Source: Pseudobutyrivibrio xylanivorans DSM 14809 (GTDB lineage Bacteria; Bacillota; Clostridia; Lachnospirales; Lachnospiraceae). Taken from it: DNA of 64,000 nucleotides. The DNA is taken from the NCBI RefSeq assembly GCF_900141825.1, contig NZ_FQYQ01000002.1:186001-250000 (forward strand). Reading direction: 5' to 3'. Positions 24,128 to 31,720 of this stretch are shown one piece after another (positions within the stretch are counted from its first letter, which is position 1; each line of letters starts with the position of its first letter). Made by a program: the position numbers and the translations under genes. The notes beneath the pieces were generated by a model. The model made no database searches, had not been told where the DNA came from, and worked only from the letters and a program-made list of their open reading frames with translations.

Positions 24128-25870
24128 ATGAACTATTTTCATCTTGAAGCAAAAGTGATAAGCCGCGGAGCTGGGCGTTCTGCTGTAGCATCATCGGCCT
24201 ATGCATCCTGCAGCGAGCTTTATAACGATTATGACGGCGTGACACATGACTACCGCAATAAAACCGGACTTGTTCATAGTGAAGTCATGTTACCGCCAAT
24301 GGCCCCTGCAGAATGGGCAGACAGAGAAAAACTGTGGAATGCAGTTGAAAAAGTTGAGAAAACAAGAGACAGCCGACTGTCAAGAGAACTTGTCGTAGCC
24401 CTTCCAAGGGAGCTGGATTCTGCGGTCTGGGTAGAGATGCTTGAGAAATATCTTAATGAAGAATGTATATCAAAAGGGATGTGTGCAGATTTCAGCATTC
24501 ATGATGTGAATAAGTACAATCCGCACGCTCACATAATGCTGACCATGCGTCCTCTTAACGATGACGGCTCATGGCAGGCAAAGACTCAGAAGGAATACAT
24601 CTGTTATAAGGATGGAGTTGAAAAAGGCTTTACTGCTGAAGAATTTAGAGCTGCGAAGGATCTTGGATGGGAGAAGCAGTATCTCTACAGTATCCCGGGT
24701 AAGAAAAAGAAGATATATCTTACTCCGGCTCAGGCTGCAACCATTGAAGGCTCAAAGAGAACATCCAAGTATCCCAAGAGCTCCAAATATGGAAGACAGA
24801 ATCCTATATGCGAGGAATGGAATAGCGACAAACAGCTGCAGACCTGGAGAGAGTCATGGGAAGGGACCATAAACAGTTACCAGGAAAGATACGGAATAGC
24901 CGAGCGGGTTAGCTGCAAGAGCCATGCAGCAAGGGGCATCAAGGAACAGCCGACTATACACGAAGGTTATTATGCGAGGAACATGGAAAAAGAAGGCCTT
25001 GTATCCGACAGATGTGAGATCAACCGCCAGATAAAAGCAGATAACAGCCTTCTTCGAAAACTTCAGAAAGAAGTAAAGGCATACTCAAAAGCTGCAGCTG
25101 ACAATATCCCGGCAATTGCTTCAAAGCTTGAAAAGTTCTTTAAAAGCCTTGTCGTTTACACTTTTCAGCTACACTTGAAGACGAAACAGAAAAAGGCAGC
25201 CGAGAAAAGGCTTGGTGAACTGAAAGAACTAAAGACTATCTACGAAGACTGTACCTCAAATATAAGCTCACGTGCCAAAGACCGGAAGGAAACCAATGCA
25301 ATGCTCAAGAATCTTAAGCCATATCAGAAGGTTAAGTTTATCAAATACACAAGTCATGTGACTGTACTCACAGAAGAAATTGAGGAATTCAAAAGTGAAA
25401 GGGCTGCCGCACTTTCCAGATATGGCATGCCTGAGGGTACAAGGATCACGGACATTCGAAAGGCAATTAAGGAAGCTGAAGGCATAGTAGATAAGCTTGG
25501 TGGGCAGATACCTGAAATCAAAAAGTCCAAAGAAGATACTCTTGAAAAATATAAGGATGAGATTCACGCTCTCAGCTCAGATATGTTTGCTCAGATTTCT
25601 GAGGAAAGAACAAAAGTGCATTCTGAATATGAGGATGAATCAAGGCAGCTACTGAAGGATAGCCTAAAGGCATCATTTGATAAGGATCTTTTTAATAAGA
25701 CTACCAAAGAAGTAAATGCAGAGCTTTCAGAAATTGAGCCATCTGTAATGCCTGAGATGGAGCACAAGAGGAGATCTCTTGTAGCTGATCTTAGGGCAGA
25801 TAAGGAGCTTGCAGCAAGAACGCCCAGAAAGGTCAAGGAAAAGGATAAAGATAAGGGCATGTCACTGTAG
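24128..25870 (+). CDS. MobA/MobL-family relaxase
   Basis: A 580-aa DNA relaxase that nicks oriT and leads the strand into the recipient. The catalytic Tyr is Tyr25 in SAVASSAYASC, the same residue number as in R1162 MobA. The three-His metal site is His125, His133 and His135 (SIHDVNKYNPHAHIML). The relaxase domain spans about 1-280; the remainder is long, charged and helical (LRKLQKEVKAYSKAAADN and onward) with no primase or helicase motif. CAGGAG precedes the ATG. No type IV secretion genes are seen, so the element needs a helper conjugative element. Confidence 0.93.
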   Translation: MNYFHLEAKVISRGAGRSAVASSAYASCSELYNDYDGVTHDYRNKTGLVHSEVMLPPMAPAEWADREKLWNAVEKVEKTRDSRLSRELVVALPRELDSAVWVEMLEKYLNEECISKGMCADFSIHDVNKYNPHAHIMLTMRPLNDDGSWQAKTQKEYICYKDGVEKGFTAEEFRAAKDLGWEKQYLYSIPGKKKKIYLTPAQAATIEGSKRTSKYPKSSKYGRQNPICEEWNSDKQLQTWRESWEGTINSYQERYGIAERVSCKSHAARGIKEQPTIHEGYYARNMEKEGLVSDRCEINRQIKADNSLLRKLQKEVKAYSKAAADNIPAIASKLEKFFKSLVVYTFQLHLKTKQKKAAEKRLGELKELKTIYEDCTSNISSRAKDRKETNAMLKNLKPYQKVKFIKYTSHVTVLTEEIEEFKSERAAALSRYGMPEGTRITDIRKAIKEAEGIVDKLGGQIPEIKKSKEDTLEKYKDEIHALSSDMFAQISEERTKVHSEYEDESRQLLKDSLKASFDKDLFNKTTKEVNAELSEIEPSVMPEMEHKRRSLVADLRADKELAARTPRKVKEKDKDKGMSL

Positions 25871-25948
25871 TGTCACAGAAGAAATCATATTATTTACAGG
25901 CATGGCAGGTGCAGTATTGGAACTTGCCAGCCTGGGAAAGGAGGAATG

Positions 25949-26182
25949 ATGAAAAAGTACTATGATAACAGGGAAGATAACATTGCTTTTGAGAGATGGG
26001 TAGATGTTACTGCAAGACTGATGGTGAAGTACGGCCCAGGGTTGCTTAAGAGGTTGGAGAAGGAAAACATTGTCTTGTATATGATAGATTACGAGTTCTG
26101 CACGGATGGGGCAGAATCAGATTCTTTCACAAATGATCGTGATGTTGTACTTGGCTATTCTTATGTAGTAAGTGCTGCCTGA
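25949..26182 (+). CDS. small protein of the mobilizable element, unknown
   Basis: A 77-aa protein, MKKYYDNREDNIAFERWVDV and onward, acidic at the C-terminus. Of two tandem ATGs the second (25949) has the better spacing to GGAGG. No motif recognised. It sits between the relaxase and a large palindromic operator and could be a regulator or an antirestriction-like accessory; nothing in the sequence decides. Confidence 0.6.
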   Translation: MKKYYDNREDNIAFERWVDVTARLMVKYGPGLLKRLEKENIVLYMIDYEFCTDGAESDSFTNDRDVVLGYSYVVSAA

Positions 26183-26190
26183 CAACAACG

Positions 26191-26246
26191 AATTACACGT
26201 TGTGTACAAGAATTATTTATGGTAAACTTATACACAACGTGTAATT
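26191..26246 (+). promoter_or_regulatory. HTH operator: 16-bp perfect inverted repeat around a promoter
   Basis: AATTACACGTTGTGTA (26191-26206) is repeated exactly inverted at 26231-26246. Each arm is itself near-palindromic (TACAC-GTT-GTGTA type). TTGTGT (26200-26205) and TAAACT (26223-26228), 17 nt apart, form a promoter whose -35 lies inside the left arm. Autorepression by the HTH protein encoded at 26263 is the natural reading. Confidence 0.7.
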
Positions 26247-26262
26247 GAGAAAGGGGCATCTC

Positions 26263-26469
26263 ATGGATGATAAAGCGAAAAAAATAAAAGAACTACGCGA
26301 AAGTACTGGTATGAACCGCAAGGAATTCTGCGAGTATTTTAATATTCCTTACAGGACTGTTACTGAGTGGGAGCGTGATATGAGGCATGCACCTGATTAT
26401 GTTGTGAGGCTTTTGGAGTATTACATAAGGATGGAAAAACTGCTGAAAAAGGATGATGAGAAGAAATAA
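26263..26469 (+). CDS. helix-turn-helix regulator of the mobile element
   Basis: A 68-aa XRE-like protein. The helix-turn-helix is MNRKEFCEYFNIPYRTVTEWERDMRHAPDYVVRLLEYY. Start at ATG 26263 with AAAGGGG 6 nt upstream; a TTG at 26245 would overlap the operator. It lies directly downstream of a perfect 16-bp inverted repeat that it probably binds. Likely controls mobilisation or recombinase expression. Confidence 0.8.
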   Translation: MDDKAKKIKELRESTGMNRKEFCEYFNIPYRTVTEWERDMRHAPDYVVRLLEYYIRMEKLLKKDDEKK

Positions 26470-26491
26470 TTGTCTTGGAATCAGTATGTTT

Positions 26492-26515
26492 AAACAGGTC
26501 GAAATCGACCTGTTT
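26492..26515 (+). terminator. hairpin after the HTH gene
   Basis: AAACAGGTCGA and TCGACCTGTTT form an 11-bp perfect stem with loop AA, followed by ATAAT. Probably the terminator of the HTH transcript, with a poor T-tract. Confidence 0.55.
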
Positions 26516-26532
26516 ATAATCTGAATGATCCT

Positions 26533-26556
26533 AACCCCCTCGAATTCGAGGGGGTT
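26533..26556. repeat. 24-bp perfect palindrome
   Basis: AACCCCCTCGAA and its exact inverse TTCGAGGGGGTT abut without spacer, centred at 26544/26545, followed by AAAA. It lies 20 nt before the 26576 start. As RNA it would be a strong hairpin with no T-run; as DNA it could be a dimeric protein site. Confidence 0.6.
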
Positions 26557-26575
26557 AAAAGAAGTGAGGAGCAAT

Positions 26576-27145
26576 ATGGAAAAAGGAAACAAATCAAGAA
26601 ATGTATCTGTAATTAAGGATGCAGATGGAAACAGCATTGTCATGATAAATGACATTATCTTTAAGGGTAAGCGAAGCCTGAACTGGGAAGATGTCGAACA
26701 GTATCTTAAAGATTATGTGGGAGAGTTTTACTCAATAGCAGAGGATGGAGAAATCATATATATTGGGACAACTCTTCCAGGGGAATATGCCGGATCTGTT
26801 TATACCAAGAAGCTGAAAGGTGCGGTTGCTAAAGCTAAGGCAAATGCTGCACAGGGAATACCGGAAATGATTGAAATAGCTACGAATGGGGTGTTCGAAG
26901 AAAACAGGAAGAAAAAGCATGGCCGTGATGCTAAGAATGGATGGTATAGGTATGATACTCGTTTTGGATTACCAATCTATGGTGAAGATGATGAAATCAC
27001 TGGATACAATATTTTTCACGCCAGACTATTGATAAGACATGCAGGCAGTGGGAAGAAATATCTATATGATGTTATGGAAATAAAAAAAGAAACGAGCAAG
27101 TCCTGTCAGGCCGAAGCCCTACCCGGTGAAAAACCCATTTCTTGA
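26576..27145 (+). CDS. unknown protein of the mobile element, LPD/PBECR-like
   Basis: A 189-aa protein, start at ATG 26576 behind GAGGAG. The order YLKDYVGEFYSIAEDGEIIYIG, KKLKGAVAKAKANAAQGIPE, GWYRYDTRFGLPIY, then HARLLIRHAGSGKKYLYDVM and EIKKET resembles C-terminal domains of large polyvalent proteins of mobile elements (LPD3 or barnase/EndoU/RelE-like PBECR classes). If nuclease-like it might act on recipient RNA. The likeness is from memory, and no catalytic set can be proven from one sequence. Confidence 0.5.
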   Translation: MEKGNKSRNVSVIKDADGNSIVMINDIIFKGKRSLNWEDVEQYLKDYVGEFYSIAEDGEIIYIGTTLPGEYAGSVYTKKLKGAVAKAKANAAQGIPEMIEIATNGVFEENRKKKHGRDAKNGWYRYDTRFGLPIYGEDDEITGYNIFHARLLIRHAGSGKKYLYDVMEIKKETSKSCQAEALPGEKPIS

Positions 27146-27206
27146 TTCTTATCTTAAATAGGTTTGTTACAGTTGTCAACAGAAAAATGGAGGGAGATGA
27201 CAATTT

Positions 27207-28901
27207 ATGACAAAGACTAAGAAAACTAAGTGTTACATATATACAAGAGTATCCACCGCTATTCAGGTTGATGGATACTCTCTGGAAGCTCAGAAAGAGA
27301 AAATCAGAAAGTATGCGGAATACCAGGATATGGAAATTGCAGGCGAGTATTCTGATGAAGGATTCTCCGGCAAGAACATAAAGGGCAGGCATGAATTTCA
27401 GAGAATGCTTAATGATATCGAAGATTGCAAGGACGGGGTAAAATACGTCCTTGTTTTCAAGTTGTCGAGATTTGGAAGAAATGCTGCGGATATTCTTAAT
27501 TCATTGCAGCTTATGCAGGACTTTGGTGTAAATCTTATCTGTGTAGAAGATAGCATCGACAGCTCGAAGGAGGCCGGAAAGCTTCTTATATCAATCCTTG
27601 CTGCTGTAGCTGAGATGGAGCGTGAGAATATAAGAGTTCAGACAATGGCAGGTCGTGAGCAGAAGGCTCGTGAAGGCAAATGGAACGGAGGTTTTGCCCC
27701 TTATGGCTACAAGCTTGTTGAAGGCGGGCTTGAGATAGCAGATGATGAGGTGGAGATCATTAAGCTGATCTATGATCGTTATATTCACACTAATTCCGGT
27801 ATCAATGGTGTGGCAAGCTATCTTAACAGTCATGGATACACGAAGAAACTTCGTCAGAACAACACCATATCAGGCTTTTCATCCAGTTTTGTAAAGGATG
27901 TTTTGGATAATCCGGTTTATATGGGGAAAATTGCATATGGAAGACGCAAGACAGAGAAGAAGATAGGCACACGTAACGAGATGCATGTGGTGGAGCAGTC
28001 AGAGTTCCCTATCTACGAGGGTGCTCACGAAGCCATTATTTCTGAAGAGGACTGGAATCTTGCTCAGGCTAAGAGAAAGGAAAATGCATATGTACGGCAG
28101 AAGGTTCATGACATTGATCATGCTCACATCCTATCAGGTATATTGAAATGCCCGTGTTGTGGCAAAAGCCTCTATGGAAATATAGCCAAGGCTCATAGCA
28201 AGGATAACAAGACTAGGTATTATTACTATTGTAAGAATACTCTTGGTGCAACAGGACACAAGTGTACTTTCAGGCTGAACATTGAGCAGAATGAAATGAA
28301 TAATCTAGTCGCATCCATCATATCAGCAATGGTAAAGGATGATCAATTCAAGAGTGCTATCAAGGAAAAGATTGGAAATGCTGTGGATACAGAGGAACTT
28401 GAGAATGAGAAAGATGTTCTCAGGGGGCAGCTTAAGCAGGCTGTTGGCACAAAGAATCGACTGGCAAAGCAGATGGATTGCCTCGATGTTGATGATCCGC
28501 ACTATGACAGGAAAGTTTCAGATCTGCAGAGCCGTTATGATGAGCAGTATGATATTATAGAGGATATAGAGAACCAGATTGATGAAGTACAGAAGCAGAT
28601 AGACAGTATCGTGCAGGAAAATCTGTCTGGAACAAGTGTCTACAATCTCCTGCTTGCGTTCAATAAACTCTATAAGGACTTTACCGAAGCTGAGCAGAAG
28701 GAATTCATGAGAGCGTTCATTGACAGGATAGACATCTATCCGGAAAAGCCTGCTAATGGCTGCTGGGTAAAGAATATAGTCTTCAATTTCCCCGTTCCGA
28801 TAAATGGTAGGAATGTTAGAGAATTGTCCTTGGAAAATGAAACAATACTCGACACAAACATTGGACCGATTAACAGACTCGACAGGAGAACAAAGCGTTA
28901 A
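27207..28901 (+). CDS. large serine recombinase (integrase of the element)
   Basis: A 564-aa site-specific recombinase. The catalytic domain has YIYTRVSTAIQ with nucleophile Ser17, then GFSGKNIKGRHEFQRML and LVFKLSRFGRNAADI. A recombinase domain follows (YGYKLVEGGLEIADDE, DNPVYMGKIAYGRRK), then a zinc ribbon (LKCPCCGKSLYG ... YYYYCKN ... KCTF) and a coiled coil (about 400-480). GGAGGG precedes the start. These enzymes integrate and excise elements between short non-identical att sites; the att site is usually close to the gene, so 28902-28927 or beyond is one place to look. Confidence 0.93.
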   Translation: MTKTKKTKCYIYTRVSTAIQVDGYSLEAQKEKIRKYAEYQDMEIAGEYSDEGFSGKNIKGRHEFQRMLNDIEDCKDGVKYVLVFKLSRFGRNAADILNSLQLMQDFGVNLICVEDSIDSSKEAGKLLISILAAVAEMERENIRVQTMAGREQKAREGKWNGGFAPYGYKLVEGGLEIADDEVEIIKLIYDRYIHTNSGINGVASYLNSHGYTKKLRQNNTISGFSSSFVKDVLDNPVYMGKIAYGRRKTEKKIGTRNEMHVVEQSEFPIYEGAHEAIISEEDWNLAQAKRKENAYVRQKVHDIDHAHILSGILKCPCCGKSLYGNIAKAHSKDNKTRYYYYCKNTLGATGHKCTFRLNIEQNEMNNLVASIISAMVKDDQFKSAIKEKIGNAVDTEELENEKDVLRGQLKQAVGTKNRLAKQMDCLDVDDPHYDRKVSDLQSRYDEQYDIIEDIENQIDEVQKQIDSIVQENLSGTSVYNLLLAFNKLYKDFTEAEQKEFMRAFIDRIDIYPEKPANGCWVKNIVFNFPVPINGRNVRELSLENETILDTNIGPINRLDRRTKR

Positions 28902-28927
28902 GCGAATCTATGGAGCTTTAAATATCA

Positions 28928-29845
28928 ATGAATAAAAGTCAGGCCCGTAAAATCCTGGGATTGGATGGAACGGAAGATGAAAAGGAAGTAAAAAAGAAAT
29001 ATAGAAAGCTGATGCATGAAAATCATCCTGACAGCAGTGGCACTGATGACAGTGAGGCAGCAGCAAAGATAAATACAGCCTATGAGCTGATTATGAAAAG
29101 CTTTGGTGGTGTGGAAAAGAAGAAAACCACGGCTAAAAGAAAGCCTAAGGCTAAGACATGGAATGCCAAGGAGAATAAGAATGCTTATTGTGTTAGACCT
29201 ATTTTTCATGAGGTTGAAGATTTCGATGGGAATAGTATAGGGACTATTGAGATTGCCAGAGGGAAATATATTTGGTCAAAAGACGAGGAGTTTTCTTTAT
29301 TTCTAAAGAGCTTGTATGAAACCAGTAAGGAACTTATAGATAATGCCAGACCATCACTTTTCTTTGAGGTACCGGATGTTATAAAGCAAAAATATCTAGC
29401 AGATATCACTTATTTGCTGACAGGACAGTTTATAGATAGTTCGTTGACTTTGAAAGAGCTTGGTGTTTTAGATGTAGATGCTTATAAGATTGATGCAATG
29501 GTGGAGCTGGATATCAATGTCGACACCCCAAAGGTGGGAAGCACACTTTATCCTGCAGGAATATCTAATCATAGACTGTATCTGAGAAACAAAGGTGGAG
29601 AGATTATTGGTTATCTCAGCTTTAAAGATGACAGGCTTTACTACGTAATCATTCCGCTGCTTGAGCAAAAGAAAGCTCAGGTAAAGATGGTTGTTGCTGA
29701 TAATACTCTAAAATCCAGAACAAGAAAGAAATACGTGGATTTAGATTTATGGATTAGACTATTGGAAACTGAGATTTCAGGAATAGAAAGCACTAATCTT
29801 AAAATAGATGAGTTGTTAAATCGGTATGCTAAAGAAGGTTTTTAA
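28928..29845 (+). CDS. DnaJ-domain protein
   Basis: A 305-aa protein with an N-terminal J domain (residues 1-62; ARKILGLDGTEDEKEVKKKYRKL and the HPD of MHENHPDSSG). The J domain stimulates a DnaK ATPase. A basic linker (KKKTTAKRKPKAK) leads to a unique 230-residue domain with no recognisable zinc-finger or client domain, so this is not a housekeeping DnaJ. It follows the recombinase by 26 nt and may be an element cargo gene or the first gene right of the element. Its partner is unknown. Confidence 0.8.
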   Translation: MNKSQARKILGLDGTEDEKEVKKKYRKLMHENHPDSSGTDDSEAAAKINTAYELIMKSFGGVEKKKTTAKRKPKAKTWNAKENKNAYCVRPIFHEVEDFDGNSIGTIEIARGKYIWSKDEEFSLFLKSLYETSKELIDNARPSLFFEVPDVIKQKYLADITYLLTGQFIDSSLTLKELGVLDVDAYKIDAMVELDINVDTPKVGSTLYPAGISNHRLYLRNKGGEIIGYLSFKDDRLYYVIIPLLEQKKAQVKMVVADNTLKSRTRKKYVDLDLWIRLLETEISGIESTNLKIDELLNRYAKEGF

Positions 29846-29883
29846 AAATGTATAAATACATTTATCCTATTGACTCCTTGCGA

Positions 29884-30003
29884 TTAACCTACTAAAAGAG
29901 TATGCCTTAAAAAAAGTAAAAGTAGGGGGATACTACGATGATTACAAGAGACGAAGCATTTGAACTATTAAAGAAGTATAATAAAGATCCTTTTCATATT
30001 TAA
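29884..30003 (+). pseudogene. 5' fragment of a second HD-domain gene
   Basis: Leader and first 20 codons match the 6058 gene (CCTACTAAAAGAGTATGC leader and MITRDEAFELLKKYNKDPFHI), with ATG at 29938 and AGGGGG upstream. The frame then runs into TAA at 30001 because about 550 bp of the template are missing. First part of the mosaic duplicate. Confidence 0.85.
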
Positions 30004-30205
30004 AGAAACAACACGAGAAGAGCGCGAAGAGATTATAAAAGCATCTCTTGATTGTGGAGGCGGATGTGAAAACTGTTCGTCTTGTTGGCTTGGTGGAGGT
30101 AGTCCTTGGGATATTTACCAGGACTATATAGATGGAAAACGTGAAATTAGTGATATTAATAAGGATTATATGTCTATATACCGTCAGGATAGGCAGATAA
30201 AATAG
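30002..30205 (+). pseudogene. truncated copy of Cys-rich paralogue 1
   Basis: Codons from KETTREEREEIIKASLDCGG to RQDRQIK are nearly identical to the 6658 gene, but the first six codons and the start are replaced by the HD fragment. The junction falls in ATTTAAAGAAAC against ATTAAAGATAC, a short microhomology typical of deletion. Confidence 0.85.
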
Positions 30206-30213
30206 GTATATTT

Positions 30214-30414
30214 ATGAAAGAAGCTCCAGATATTATAAATTCAACAGAACAAGAACGGCGCGATTATATAAAGCAAAGATTTCCATGTATTGCAGATTGC
30301 GATATGTGTGGGCTTTGTAAAGTATTTCATGGAAAAGATGCAGAAACAGCTTATGACGATTACATCTCAGGGGTACGGACGTTTTTTGATGTATCAGCGG
30401 ATTACAAAAGGTGA
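30214..30414 (+). CDS. second copy of Cys-rich paralogue 2
   Basis: An intact 66-aa frame, 62 of 66 residues identical to the 6888 gene and with all cysteines kept (PCIADCDMCGLC). It is the only complete gene in the mosaic duplicate. Since HD and paralogue 1 are broken around it, it either works alone or is on its way out. Function unknown. Confidence 0.7.
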   Translation: MKEAPDIINSTEQERRDYIKQRFPCIADCDMCGLCKVFHGKDAETAYDDYISGVRTFFDVSADYKR

Positions 30415-30422
30415 CTTAGACT

Positions 30423-30668
30423 TTATCAATATAGGTGAGAACATCAGAAATATGGGAGCGTTCACTAGACTACGTGATACCAATTCTGTTTTTGATCACT
30501 GTAAAGAAATAGGCGATGTAGGTATCCCTGCTTTTGTATTCGAGGATGGTAGAGTTTCAATTGATCCTGCCGATGCAGGCTTGATTGAATATGGCACTGC
30601 TAATGCTTGTTCAATAGAAGATCACAAGAGTGGAAGAAAAGGTTGCTAATGGAAATACTATTAGTGAT
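30423..30668 (+). pseudogene. 3' fragment of a glutaredoxin-like gene plus isochorismatase start
   Basis: From FINIGENIRNMGAFTRLRD to SIEDHKSGRKGC the sequence matches residues 34-103 of the 10039 gene, but the CPYC half is absent, having been replaced by the end of the Cys-rich gene. After the TAA at 30647 the isochorismatase start follows for eight codons (MEILLVIP) and stops. The copy ends at about 30668. Confidence 0.85.
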
Positions 30669-30682
30669 ACCCTAAGATAATT

Positions 30683-30728
30683 ACGAGCTGAATGGTGGTT
30701 AAATATCCATTGTTCAGCTCGTTTTGAT
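30683..30728 (+). terminator. terminator after the mosaic duplicate
   Basis: ACGAGCTGAATGG pairs with CCATTGTTCAGCTCGT (one bulge) around an 11-nt loop, followed by TTTGATT. It also separates the convergent HTH gene. Confidence 0.75.
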
Positions 30729-30762
30729 TATATAATTCCGTGAATTTCTCTTTATTTAGTTT

Positions 30763-30957
30763 CTATTCATTCCAGAATAACTCATCAAGAGTTTTATCCA
30801 ATGCTTTACAAATAGCTATACATAATTTGATAGTAGGATTATAATCACCTTTTTCAATGGCACTAATTGTCTGCCTGGAGACATCACATTTTCTGGCAAG
30901 TTCTTCTTGAGACAAATCCTTGGCGGCACGTGCTGATTTTAGCTTAAGATTTTTCAC
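30763..30957 (-). CDS. XRE-family regulator, small Cro/CI type
   Basis: A 64-aa one-domain repressor with helix-turn-helix DLSQEELARKCDVSRQTISAIEKGDYNPTIKLCIAICKAL and the ending DELFWNE, typical of the YozG-like class that is encoded next to a membrane protein. The gene starts 2 nt after the stop of that membrane protein gene, so the two are one operon; the regulator may be inhibited by its membrane partner. Confidence 0.88.
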   Translation of the reverse strand: MKNLKLKSARAAKDLSQEELARKCDVSRQTISAIEKGDYNPTIKLCIAICKALDKTLDELFWNE

Positions 30958-30959
30958 CT

Positions 30960-31493
30960 TTAATCCTCCTGAAACTTGTTAACAATTCCTTTTATAAAAT
31001 ATATTAATGCCATTGAACCAAATGTAATACCAACGAATAACTGTGAAAATGGCTGTTTAAACTCTATTATCTTGTCGACTACAATTTCATACCTATTCAT
31101 ATCACTGAAACCAAGGATAAAAGTTCCTATGTTTAATAATGATAAAAAAGCAAATAAAACGAAACAAAAAGAAGATTTCTGGTTGGTATTGACGTAATTA
31201 TATGCTTCGTTCCAAATACTATACGATGTAAATACAATCACACCAAGACATATTGTTAGTAGTGCAAGCATTGAAGCAGAAAGTCTAATCAAATAATCCC
31301 CAAAGAGTATGTCATAACAAAAATAGACTCCAAGAAATATTAACATCGCAGAACAACTGTATTTGTTAGCCTTTCCTCTAAGCATTTCCTGTCTTTCATC
31401 ATAATGACCTTGATTATACTTCCATGCGCCAAATGAGAATAGAGCGCAAACTGAAAATACTACCAAGAATAAAATAATCATAAATAAATTCAT
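30960..31493 (-). CDS. four-TM membrane protein paired with the XRE regulator
   Basis: A 177-aa integral membrane protein. Hydrophobic segments lie at about 3-22, 46-65, 70-92, 107-128 and 150-170. YNQGHYDERQEMLRGKANKY after the first helix is a motif I recognise in Firmicute membrane proteins encoded beside small XRE regulators. Function is not established. The region 31494-31720 upstream is AT-rich and holds the divergent control regions of this operon and of the AraC gene. Confidence 0.75.
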   Translation of the reverse strand: MNLFMIILFLVVFSVCALFSFGAWKYNQGHYDERQEMLRGKANKYSCSAMLIFLGVYFCYDILFGDYLIRLSASMLALLTICLGVIVFTSYSIWNEAYNYVNTNQKSSFCFVLFAFLSLLNIGTFILGFSDMNRYEIVVDKIIEFKQPFSQLFVGITFGSMALIYFIKGIVNKFQED

Positions 31494-31658
31494 TTCATAT
31501 CCTCCAACTAGTTAAATTAATAATTACTTGAATTGAGGATAATACAAAGTGTGAATTTTGTCAAATATACTATACATTTTTCATATAGCAAGCTGATGTT
31601 TTTAGAAGTGTTGTGATATTGAAATAATCCTAAATGATGATTATGGGTGCTGTTAAAA

Positions 31659-31710
31659 TTACATCAACAACTAAATATTCTTTATTTTAAGTTCATTTGT
31701 TTTGATGTAA
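31659..31710. promoter_or_regulatory. inverted repeat upstream of the AraC-type regulator
   Basis: TTACATCAA (31659-31667) and TTGATGTAA (31702-31710) are exact inverse copies separated by 34 bp, ending 10 nt before the regulator start. Spaced half-sites fit autoregulation by an AraC-type dimer; this is inference. Confidence 0.4.
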
Positions 31711-31720
31711 AATTATTTAT

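Noticed and set aside
24561-24872. Basic, Arg-rich open frame inside the relaxase gene
   Set aside because: Shadow frame of the relaxase with no ribosome site and no similarity.
28902-28927. Attachment site (attL or attR) directly behind the large serine recombinase
   Set aside because: No matching direct repeat near 19.4 kb or near the rumA scar could be found by eye, so the element's exact ends are not claimed.
30290-30649. A 119-codon open frame across the end of the Cys-rich gene and the glutaredoxin fragment
   Set aside because: Its first half is an out-of-frame reading of the intact 30214 gene and only the second half matches a protein; it arises from the deletion junction and has no ribosome site.
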